Below, in pieces: positions 1-5,331 of a stretch of 5,331 bases of DNA. The translations under genes and the position numbers were made by a program. The notes below the pieces were generated by a model. That model did not search any database, was not told the origin of the DNA, and saw only the letters and a program-made list of their open reading frames with translations. The stretch is from assembly GCA_945862495.1 (NCBI GenBank), contig CAMAYM010000142.1, forward strand, positions 1 to 5,331, in the 5' to 3' direction. Positions within the stretch are counted from its first letter, which is position 1. Each line of letters begins with the position of its first letter. Source of the stretch: Bordetella parapertussis (GTDB lineage Bacteria; Pseudomonadota; Gammaproteobacteria; Burkholderiales; Burkholderiaceae_B).

Positions 1-1
1 T

Positions 2-433
2 CACTTGATTTTGTTCCCTAAAGACAACCGTGGCGCGGAAGATGCGGCAAGGGAATACTTGACCGAGGCGAATGCAGAGGTGCTTCAATGGCTGGAAGAT
101 GCTGTTGCGGGGAACCTACCTGCGGCCCGCCCACAAGCAGGATTTGTACGATACGGTTTTACCTACGCCTTCCACTTCTTGCACCACGCCTACCGTTTTC
201 GGGACGCAATTCAAGAAACCTTGCTGATGGGCGGCGACACGGATACCAACGCCTGTATCGTTGGAGGCTTGCTGGGCGCATACAACGGCTTTAGCGCGCT
301 TCCGAAGGCTTCCTTGGATGGACTACTTGCCTGCGATACCAAGCTTGGGCAGGACCGCCCAGACCAGTATCGGATTAAAAGTGTCAGTGCAAACCTAAGT
401 CTGGTGAACAAGCATTGCGTGCCTAAGGAGTAA
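2..433 (+). CDS. ADP-ribosylglycohydrolase family protein, C-terminal part (5' end outside window)
   Basis: Enzymes of this family (DraG/ARH type) hydrolyse the bond between ADP-ribose and a modified protein side chain or small molecule, using two Mg2+ ions in an all-helical fold in the cytoplasm. Only the last 143 or so residues are present; family members usually run to about 300, so the N-terminal half lies left of the window. The frame is open from base 2, and the TTG at 5-7 is an internal codon rather than a start. The diagnostic C-terminal metal-binding motif GGDTDTNA is encoded at about 230-253 and is followed by IVGGLLGAYNG, the usual helix after it. Before it sits FRDAIQETLLM, the usual lead-in helix. 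Family assignment is firm from the motif. The substrate (arginine, serine, nucleic acid or a small molecule) cannot be judged without the N-terminal half. The gene ends with TAA and is followed by two inverted repeats. Confidence 0.9.
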   Translation, partial: HLILFPKDNRGAEDAAREYLTEANAEVLQWLEDAVAGNLPAARPQAGFVRYGFTYAFHFLHHAYRFRDAIQETLLMGGDTDTNACIVGGLLGAYNGFSALPKASLDGLLACDTKLGQDRPDQYRIKSVSANLSLVNKHCVPKE

Positions 434-447
434 CCGCCAACCAGTGA

Positions 448-468
448 CAGGCTCACCTGGTGATCCTG
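448..468. promoter_or_regulatory. 21-bp imperfect palindrome after the glycohydrolase gene
   Basis: The arms CAGGcTCACC and GGTGAtCCTG flank a central T, and nine of ten positions pair. It begins 14 bases after the stop codon of the glycohydrolase gene. As RNA it could fold into a stem with a CCUGG loop, but no T-run follows (the next bases are G-rich), so it is not a standard intrinsic terminator. It could be a protein-binding site, a transcript-end-stabilising hairpin or a chance palindrome. The symmetry is seen directly; the function is unknown. Confidence 0.35.
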
Positions 469-475
469 GGGGGCG

Positions 476-497
476 TTGTAATGGCGTTGCCCTACAA
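476..497. repeat. Second inverted repeat, 22 bp
   Basis: Outer arms TTGTA (476-480) and TACAA (493-497) enclose inner arms GGC (483-485) and GCC (489-491), with a GTT loop and a small asymmetric internal loop. It starts 7 bases after the palindrome at 448-468, so two potential hairpins stand side by side between the glycohydrolase gene and the small repeat-protein gene. Paired hairpins like this occur in REP-type elements and at operon boundaries. I do not recognise a known REP family here. Confidence 0.3.
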
Positions 498-563
498 GTC
501 CGTCGCCAAAACTTCTCTCGCCAGCTCGAACAGGTCGATTCGCACCCTAGGGTTGTTCGGTAT

Positions 564-591
564 TTGCCATATGAACACTGTAGGCTAAAAA
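564..591 (+). promoter_or_regulatory. Weak sigma70-type promoter candidate for the repeat-protein/nuclease-helicase genes
   Basis: TTGCCA at 564-569 matches the -35 consensus at five of six positions. TAAAAA at 586-591 matches the -10 consensus at four of six, with a 16-base spacer. Transcription would start near 598, about 30 bases before the ATG at 628, leaving room for the ribosome binding site at 614-620. Matches of this quality are common by chance, so this is a suggestion only. Confidence 0.25.
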
Positions 592-613
592 GAGTGCCGG
601 GTGTTCTCACCGT

Positions 614-620
614 AAAGGAG
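614..620 (+). promoter_or_regulatory. Strong Shine-Dalgarno site for the small repeat protein
   Basis: AAAGGAG lies 7 bases before the ATG at 628. This is close to the ideal sequence and spacing, and it fixes the start of the 103-residue reading frame and argues that the frame is truly translated. The downstream nuclease-helicase gene lacks such a site. Confidence 0.8.
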
Positions 621-627
621 CAGCAAG

Positions 628-939
628 ATGTCTTTTTGGAACATTTTCGGAAACATGGCCGTCTCGGACAAAGGTGAAACGATCACTAGGTTGTCGGACA
701 CCACGAGCGTCTCGTCGACTGGGGTCACCTACACCAAGATGGGAAACATGACTGTCGGCTCTGACGGTTCGACATTTACCCAGATGGGCAGCTTCAGCAC
801 CGATGGAAGCGTCCGAATGGGCAGTTCTGCCACCGGGCGCGGCGCACTGTTCAACAACAAACTAGACGACGCGGACGATTCTTCTTCCGGCACCCGATCA
901 GGTCAGCGCTTTGGCTGGGATGACGACGACAAGTGGTAG
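628..939 (+). CDS. Small repeat protein of unknown function, 103 aa
   Basis: I do not recognise a named family. The body is about four imperfect repeats of roughly 15 residues: 9-23, 24-39, 40-54 and a shorter 55-65. They follow a pattern of V/T-x-S-D-x-G-x-T-[IYF]-T-x-M-G, for example GSDGSTFTQMG at 44-54. Alternating polar and hydrophobic residues with G and D turns suggest short beta strands, possibly a small solenoid or hairpin stack. From memory, short proteins with similar SDG-S-x-[YF]-T repeats occur in other proteobacteria as hypothetical proteins. The N-terminus (MSFWNIFGNM) is mildly hydrophobic but too short and uncharged for a signal peptide, so a cytoplasmic location is likely. 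The tail from residue 79 is acidic and low-complexity (DDADD near 80, DDDDKW at the end). A near-ideal ribosome binding site at 614-620 supports the start. The gene ends 44 bases before the nuclease-helicase gene on the same strand, so cotranscription is likely. Confidence 0.75.
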   Translation: MSFWNIFGNMAVSDKGETITRLSDTTSVSSTGVTYTKMGNMTVGSDGSTFTQMGSFSTDGSVRMGSSATGRGALFNNKLDDADDSSSGTRSGQRFGWDDDDKW

Positions 940-983
940 CCCACTCAGACAATTCAATTCTGACCATTCATTAGCGCGCCGCC

Positions 984-3900
984 ATGCAACAGATTGCTCC
1001 AGGAAGTTTTCTGTACTCGGCATCCGACGTGGTGCATTTTCTGGAGTGCGAACACCTCACCAGTCTGGACTTGCGGGCTTTTACGGAGGATCTGCAAAGA
1101 ACCGAAGACGACGAACAGGCCATCCTGATCCAGGAAAAAGGGCTTTTGCACGAGAGCGCATTTGTCGACAAACTCAGGGCCAGACACACCAGCTTTATCG
1201 ACATTGCCGAAGTCAGCGACCAGCGACAGGTCAAGGCAGATGCGACGATCCAAGCAATGCACGAGGGGGTGGAGATCATTTTTCAGGCCACTTTTTTGCA
1301 GGGCGAGTGGCTTGGTTACGCTGATTTTTTACGCCGGGTCGATACGCCCTCCTCTCTTGGCAACTACAGCTACGAGGTCTTGGATACCAAGCTCGCTCGA
1401 TCGGTCAAGGCCAAGTTCGTTATCCAGCTAGCCTTCTACAGCGACTTACTGGTGAACATACAGGGGCTGATGCCGCAAAAAATGTATGTCGTGCTGGGAG
1501 ACGGCCAAGAGGTCGGCCTGCGCTGCGCGGACTATGCACAGTACTACGCCCGACTTAAAACCCGTTTTCTTGCCAAAGTGCATGCGCCGGCGCAAGACAC
1601 CTACCCTGAGCCCTGCTCCCACTGCGACCTGTGCCATTGGCGCGACCTCTGTGCCCAGCGCTGGAAGGATGACGACCACCCGAGCCTGGTTGCCAATATC
1701 CTAAGCGGCCAGATCCGCAAGCTGGAAGACGCAGGCGTTCAAACGCTGCAAGACCTGGCGCAGATGGATGGTGACGCGCGTATCCCTAAGATGGCTGCCC
1801 CTGTGCTCAGACGACTGCATAACCAGGCACGGCTGCAGTTCACAGCCCGGCGCAGTGGTCAGGGAATGTATGAGCTGATTGAACCCCAGCCTGAGGATCC
1901 ACCGGAGCATGGCCCCAGAGGTCTGGCCCGCCTGCCAGCACCCGATCCGGGTGACCTTTTCTTTGATATGGAAGGCAACCCGCTGGATGACGGCGGGCTG
2001 GAATACCTCTTTGGGCTGTATCTAATTGATAGCGGAAAACCTGTCTTCATGCCTTTCTGGGCGCATAGCCGCGCTGAGGAAAAACGCGCTTTTGAAGCGT
2101 TCATGGATTTTGTGAGCCAGCGGCTAAAGGCGTACCCGCTGGCCCACATCTACCACTACGCGCCTTACGAAGTCACCGCGCTTAAAAAATTGATGGGCCT
2201 GCATGGCACCCGGGAGTTGGAGGTCGACAAGCTACTCAGGGAGCACAAGATGGTCGACCTGTACCGGGTGGTGCGTGAAGGTGTTCGGGTGTCGGAGCCG
2301 CGCTACTCCATCAAGAATATGGAGCATTTCTACTTAGAAAAACGCGCTGGTGCAGTAACTAACGCCGGTGCGAGCATCGTGTACTACGAAAAATGGAAGC
2401 AGACACAGGACCCACAGCTACTGCAGGACATCGCCGACTACAACGAGCAAGATGTGCGCTCCACCCTGGAGTTGCGCAATTGGCTGCTGAAGCTGCGTCC
2501 CCAAGACTTGCCCTGGGTCAGCTATTCGGATCCGGACAAGCCCGAAGATGTGGAGGCGCGCTCTCTTAAGGCCAAAGCGGCAGAGGAGCGTTTGGAGCTT
2601 TACCGGCAGCAACTGCTGGCCAACATCCCGGACGATGAGAAGGTGTGGACAGGCGTGCACCAACACCGAGTACTGACATCGCAACTATTGGATTTCCACA
2701 GGCGCACGGCAAAGCCTGAATGGTGGGGGGTTTTTGATCGCCAAGCCATGAGCCTAGAAGAACGGCTGGAAAACCCAGAATGCCTTGCAGGGTTCACCGA
2801 ACAAATAGGCAAAGCCGTTCCTGATGCGCAGTCCATGCGCTACACCTTTCGCTATCCTGAACAAGAGTTGAAGCTCAAAACCGGTGACGGCGCAATCCTT
2901 GCCGACTCCCTCAGGTCCGTGGGTGGCTTGCAAATCAATGAAGAGCAGCGAACGGTGAGCTTCAAGATTACCGATACCTCGCTCATTGATACCGGACATA
3001 CCGATCTCGCAGCCAGTAAGGTCGTCAATACCGATGTTTTGGTCCAAGGCCTTTACAGGTACACCGACGCGGTAATTGCAGGCAACGGTAGGTATACCGC
3101 AATCGACGCTCTGCTCCAGCGCGCGGCGCCTCAGGTCTATGGGCACGCCGCAGGTACCCCCTTAGCACCCGATCAAGCATCGGTTGGCCGGATTGCAGAC
3201 GTCGTTTCCGGCATGCAACAGAGCTACCTTTTTATCCAAGGACCGCCGGGAGCAGGAAAGACCTACACCGGCTCACATGTGATCCTAGCCCTGCTCCAAG
3301 CGGGTAAGCGTGTAGGCGTGACTTCGAACAGCCACAAAGCCATCATCAACCTGCTGCAAGCCGTTGAGAAAGAGGCTAAGGCCTGTAATTTCAGTTTTAC
3401 CGGAGCCAAGAAATCCTCTTCCGATCCGTCAGACCAGATCCGAGGTTCGCTGATCAAAGACTTTACTGATACGACAAAATTTAATAACTCCGACGCGCAG
3501 TTGATAGCCGGTACTGCCTGGGCCATGGCGCATGCCAGTCTGGATCAGTCGCTGGACTACTTGTTTGTAGATGAGGCAGGGCAAATGTCGCTGGGGCATC
3601 TAGTGCCTGCTGCGACCAGCGCCCAAAATATTGTGCTGCTGGGTGACCAGATGCAGCTCAGCCAGCCCACCAAAGGCGTGCATCCTGGTGAATCGGGTCT
3701 ATCCGTATTGGACTTTTTGCTCAAGGACCAGGCCACTATTGCCCCGGATAAAGGGATTTTTCTGGGTACGACCTGGAGAATGCATCCCAAGGTCTGCCAG
3801 TTCATATCGGATGCGGTGTACGACGGCAGGTTGTTTCCTCAGAGCAGAAACGCGCATCGCCAGTTGGTGCTGAGCCCAGGCGCGCATCCGGCATTGCTTG

Positions 3901-4376
3901 CCGCTGGAATACGGTTCATGCCGGTGTCACACGAAGCCTGCACCCAGCACAGCACGGAAGAAGTTCGCGTAGTCAAAGCTCTTTTTGAGAGCTTATTGAA
4001 CCAGTCGTACACGGACGAGCATGGCTCTGTACACCCCATGACAGCAAAGAACATCCTGGTGGTGTCGCCCTACAACATGCAGGTTAACAAGCTCACCCTA
4101 TCACTGCCAGTTGATGCCCGGGTTGGAACGGTAGACAAGTTTCAGGGACAGGAAGCCGAAGTGGTGATCGTCTCCATGGCTACATCCAGCGGAGATGATT
4201 TGCCCAGAGACATCGAATTTCTATTCAGCAAGAACAGGCTCAACGTGGCCATATCCCGGGCAAAGTCAGTAGCCATCTTGGTCGCCAGTCCGGCACTGAT
4301 GGATGTGAACTGTAAGACGGCTGAGCAGATGGCGCTTGTCAATACGCTGTGTTGGCTTGCCTTTATTGGCAGTTAG
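984..4376 (+). CDS. TM0106-type RecB/Cas4-like nuclease fused to RNase H-like domain and SF1B helicase, 1130 aa
   Basis: A cytoplasmic DNA (or RNA) processing enzyme with several predicted activities. Residues 1-230 form a RecB/Cas4-like PD-(D/E)XK nuclease: HE at 56-57, GYAD with D114, EVLDTK with D134 and K136, and QLAFY (148-152) as the QxxxY motif. Cysteines C22, C214, C217 and C223 fit a 4Fe-4S cluster as in Cas4 and AddB, and C211 is extra. Residues about 239-285 resemble a helix-hairpin-helix. Residues 320-505 match an RNase H-fold, DEDDy-like domain: DME at 328-330, HYAPYE at 391-396, VDLYR at 424-428 and YNEQDV at 486-491. A long linker with KPEWW (577-581) is typical of the family. 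Residues 725-1110 are an SF1B Dna2/Upf1-like helicase: Walker A GPPGAGKT (753-760), DEAGQ (863-867), LLGDQMQLSQP, TWRMHP, VDKFQGQE (1050-1057) and NVAISRAK (1087-1094). All motifs are intact and the length is normal. A stop at 972-974 rules out any upstream extension, and ATG 984 gives the expected family N-terminus, though no Shine-Dalgarno site is visible. The biological role of the family is not established; repair and defence are both possible. Confidence 0.93.
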   Translation: MQQIAPGSFLYSASDVVHFLECEHLTSLDLRAFTEDLQRTEDDEQAILIQEKGLLHESAFVDKLRARHTSFIDIAEVSDQRQVKADATIQAMHEGVEIIFQATFLQGEWLGYADFLRRVDTPSSLGNYSYEVLDTKLARSVKAKFVIQLAFYSDLLVNIQGLMPQKMYVVLGDGQEVGLRCADYAQYYARLKTRFLAKVHAPAQDTYPEPCSHCDLCHWRDLCAQRWKDDDHPSLVANILSGQIRKLEDAGVQTLQDLAQMDGDARIPKMAAPVLRRLHNQARLQFTARRSGQGMYELIEPQPEDPPEHGPRGLARLPAPDPGDLFFDMEGNPLDDGGLEYLFGLYLIDSGKPVFMPFWAHSRAEEKRAFEAFMDFVSQRLKAYPLAHIYHYAPYEVTALKKLMGLHGTRELEVDKLLREHKMVDLYRVVREGVRVSEPRYSIKNMEHFYLEKRAGAVTNAGASIVYYEKWKQTQDPQLLQDIADYNEQDVRSTLELRNWLLKLRPQDLPWVSYSDPDKPEDVEARSLKAKAAEERLELYRQQLLANIPDDEKVWTGVHQHRVLTSQLLDFHRRTAKPEWWGVFDRQAMSLEERLENPECLAGFTEQIGKAVPDAQSMRYTFRYPEQELKLKTGDGAILADSLRSVGGLQINEEQRTVSFKITDTSLIDTGHTDLAASKVVNTDVLVQGLYRYTDAVIAGNGRYTAIDALLQRAAPQVYGHAAGTPLAPDQASVGRIADVVSGMQQSYLFIQGPPGAGKTYTGSHVILALLQAGKRVGVTSNSHKAIINLLQAVEKEAKACNFSFTGAKKSSSDPSDQIRGSLIKDFTDTTKFNNSDAQLIAGTAWAMAHASLDQSLDYLFVDEAGQMSLGHLVPAATSAQNIVLLGDQMQLSQPTKGVHPGESGLSVLDFLLKDQATIAPDKGIFLGTTWRMHPKVCQFISDAVYDGRLFPQSRNAHRQLVLSPGAHPALLAAGIRFMPVSHEACTQHSTEEVRVVKALFESLLNQSYTDEHGSVHPMTAKNILVVSPYNMQVNKLTLSLPVDARVGTVDKFQGQEAEVVIVSMATSSGDDLPRDIEFLFSKNRLNVAISRAKSVAILVASPALMDVNCKTAEQMALVNTLCWLAFIGS

Positions 4377-4403
4377 CAGGCCCAGATTACCTACGCTAAT
4401 TTT
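4371..4403 (+). terminator. Possible intrinsic terminator of the nuclease-helicase gene
   Basis: TTAGC (4373-4377) pairs with GCTAA (4395-4399), and AGG (4378-4380) pairs with CCT (4390-4392), leaving a two-base bulge and a nine-base loop. TTTT follows at 4400-4403. The stem overlaps the stop codon of the nuclease-helicase gene and reaches the stop codon of the convergent membrane-protein gene, where a terminator would be expected. The stem is short and weak and the T-run is only four, so efficiency is doubtful. Confidence 0.4.
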
Positions 4404-4614
4404 GGTCTCGATCCTGCGCCGTAAAACACCACACCAATGAAACGATCCACCCTAGAAATGTCCATCCCAGAAATAAATTAAGAATGAAAATCGGTAATGC
4501 ATTGCGGTGCTTTCGGGCTACGGCAATCATCGTCGGCAGAAAATACAGTACAAAACTGACTATCAATATCCAAATCGCAAGTCCAGCTATCCATTCCACA
4601 TCGTTCTCCAACAT
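4396..4614 (-). CDS. Superinfection immunity (T4 Imm-like) family small membrane protein, 72 aa
   Basis: A two-helix inner-membrane protein. The first predicted helix spans about residues 9-26 and the second about 40-64, joined by a basic loop (ARKHRN, 33-38). The stretch from YFLPT (24-28) through NLFLGWTFLGW (46-56) to SLVWCF is the signature of the superinfection-immunity family. Phage T4 Imm, the founding member, blocks DNA entry of a second phage. Bacterial homologues are widespread and mostly of unknown function, so phage exclusion is only an inference here. The start chosen is the only in-frame ATG before the first helix, at 4612-4614. The frame stays open upstream, and a TTG at 4677 would add 21 polar residues, but no ribosome binding site precedes it; the ATG itself has only a weak GAG-containing site. 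The gene converges on the nuclease-helicase gene, with 19 bases between stop codons. Local GC is about 42 percent (hand count, 4441-4740), below the nuclease-helicase gene, which hints at separate acquisition. Confidence 0.85.
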   Translation of the reverse strand: MLENDVEWIAGLAIWILIVSFVLYFLPTMIAVARKHRNALPIFILNLFLGWTFLGWIVSLVWCFTAQDRDQN

Positions 4615-4658
4615 GACTGCTTGCTCATAATCAACTCTCTTGTTTGGTTCGGGTTCGT

Positions 4659-4671
4659 GTACATCATGTAC
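4659..4671. promoter_or_regulatory. Perfect 13-bp palindrome upstream of the membrane-protein gene
   Basis: GTACAT and ATGTAC flank one central base with all six pairs perfect. It lies 44 bases upstream of the preferred ATG start at 4614 on the minus strand, a normal place for an operator. No convincing -35/-10 pair was found around it. If translation actually began at the TTG at 4677, the palindrome would be coding. Regulatory function is inference from symmetry and position. Confidence 0.35.
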
Positions 4672-4866
4672 CGACAAGAAGCTGTTTGGTGGATTTGGGC
4701 GATTTTTTTATTTGGATCTTTTGTGGTGATGCTGGCATGAAGTTCTCCTGCTGAAGTTGAGACAGCGGTCTAAGTCAGCTGATCTGCGTGGAATGAAGCG
4801 GGCGGTCCAGGGTCAGTCTACAGTTTGCCTACTAAGGGGCAATTGATACACGTGGAGATTTATCTA

Positions 4867-5277
4867 ATGAAACACATCATGACATTGTCAACTTGCATAA
4901 AGTTGCTCGGACTCACCATGATGATCCAGTTTGTCAGCGCAAGCAGCGCAGAGGTCGTGAGCCCGGAGTTGGGGATTTTTATCAGTGGTGGCATTGGACT
5001 AGATGAGCGCCAAGAAATGTATGCCAACCGAGACCGGTACAACTTTCGTTTGAGCTTTGCAAATGCTACGGGAATGTACATAAGTGGGTTAGACGTAAGC
5101 ATTGAACCCCTTTCGGCCAAGGGTACAGCTATGCATTGCCCCGACGCAGGACCGCTACTCTTTTTAAGTTTGATCCCGGGGGAATACCGCACCAGCGCCG
5201 CTTTCGAAGATAAGACGCAGGTGCTCACAGCCAACGTGAGCCCAGGAGCCACAGAACGTGTGCTGTACTGGCCCTAG
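4867..5277 (+). CDS. Exported small protein, carboxypeptidase-regulatory-like beta-sandwich, 136 aa
   Basis: The N-terminus has a basic start (MKH), a hydrophobic core (about residues 11-23) and a likely signal-peptidase I site after SASSA (A28), so the mature protein of about 108 residues should be periplasmic. The body carries GIFISGGIGLDERQEM (36-51), then YNFRLSFA (58-65), GMYISGLDVSI (69-79), GPLLFLSLIPGEY (95-107) and a final strand region. This order (DER-x-x-M, YN-x-x-L-x-FA, G-x-Y-x-x-x-x-V-x-I, GPLL...L-x-PG-x-Y) is the pattern I recall from small proteobacterial proteins annotated as carboxypeptidase regulatory-like, a transthyretin-like fold with no enzyme activity of its own. Function is unknown; an envelope or stress role is only a guess. 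The start at ATG 4867 is chosen because GGAGA at 4854-4858 sits 8 bases upstream and the signal peptide follows directly. An upstream TTG at 4825 would add 14 residues before the signal sequence and has no such support. It is divergent from the small membrane-protein gene. Confidence 0.8.
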   Translation: MKHIMTLSTCIKLLGLTMMIQFVSASSAEVVSPELGIFISGGIGLDERQEMYANRDRYNFRLSFANATGMYISGLDVSIEPLSAKGTAMHCPDAGPLLFLSLIPGEYRTSAAFEDKTQVLTANVSPGATERVLYWP

Positions 5278-5331
5278 CCTGCGGGTTTCAGACGCTAAGC
5301 GAAACGAGCAAGTCACTTTAAATCGGTCGCT

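Noticed and set aside
922..936. DDDDK sequence at the end of the repeat protein, the enterokinase recognition site
   Set aside because: Enterokinase is a vertebrate gut protease. In an acidic low-complexity bacterial tail this is a coincidence and not a sign of an engineered construct; no vector sequence is seen.
911..1324. Plus-strand 137-codon frame overlapping the end of the repeat protein and the start of the nuclease-helicase
   Set aside because: Basic, low-complexity translation with no family features, lying over the clearly coding frame from 984. It is a shadow frame.
2754..3146. Minus-strand 130-codon frame within the nuclease-helicase gene
   Set aside because: It lies wholly opposite a coding sequence with intact family features, has no recognisable domain or ribosome binding site, and is explained as an antisense shadow.
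4860..5252. Minus-strand 130-codon frame opposite the exported protein
   Set aside because: The plus-strand frame has a signal peptide, a ribosome binding site and a recognisable pattern. The minus frame has none of these.
5281..5305. Short stem GTTTC/GAAAC after the exported-protein gene as a terminator
   Set aside because: Only five base pairs with an 11-base loop and no T-run after it.
1..5331. CRISPR array, tRNA, rRNA, insertion sequence or attachment site
   Set aside because: No regularly spaced direct repeats, cloverleaf, transposase motif or paired terminal repeats were found by reading both strands. The Cas4-like domain is part of the nuclease-helicase and does not imply a CRISPR locus here.

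Overview
This 5.3 kb window looks like a chromosomal accessory region of a Gram-negative bacterium, most likely a beta- or gammaproteobacterium. The evidence is moderate-to-high GC in the large gene, a strong Shine-Dalgarno site at 614-620, an Sec-type exported protein of a style common in Burkholderiales and pseudomonads, and the families present. The genus cannot be fixed from this sequence.

Layout from left to right: (1) the C-terminal 143 residues of an ADP-ribosylglycohydrolase, cut by the left edge of the window; (2) a 194-bp gap with two adjacent inverted repeats and a weak promoter candidate; (3) a 103-residue protein of unknown function made of about four imperfect 15-residue repeats with an acidic tail; (4) 44 bp further on, a complete 1130-residue nuclease-helicase of the TM0106 type, with a Cas4/RecB-like iron-sulfur nuclease domain, a helix-hairpin-helix-like linker, an RNase H-fold exonuclease-like domain and an SF1B (Dna2/Upf1-like) helicase; (5) convergent with it and 19 bp away, a 72-residue two-helix membrane protein of the superinfection-immunity (T4 Imm-like) family on the minus strand, in a pocket of lower GC; (6) a 136-residue exported protein with a signal peptide and a small beta-sandwich-like body, on the plus strand.

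Genes 1, 3 and 4 share a strand, and 3 and 4 are close enough to be cotranscribed. A three-activity DNA-processing enzyme beside a small repeat protein, an ADP-ribose-removing enzyme and a superinfection-immunity-type membrane protein would suit an accessory or phage-defence locus. That link is inference from neighbourhood alone, and each gene also has plausible housekeeping explanations. The strongest leads are the conserved-or-not status of the repeat protein/nuclease-helicase pair and the role of the small membrane protein. The 4615-4866 gap holds one perfect 13-bp palindrome and a doubtful short hydrophobic reading frame, with nothing else I can support. Nothing convincing is seen after 5277.
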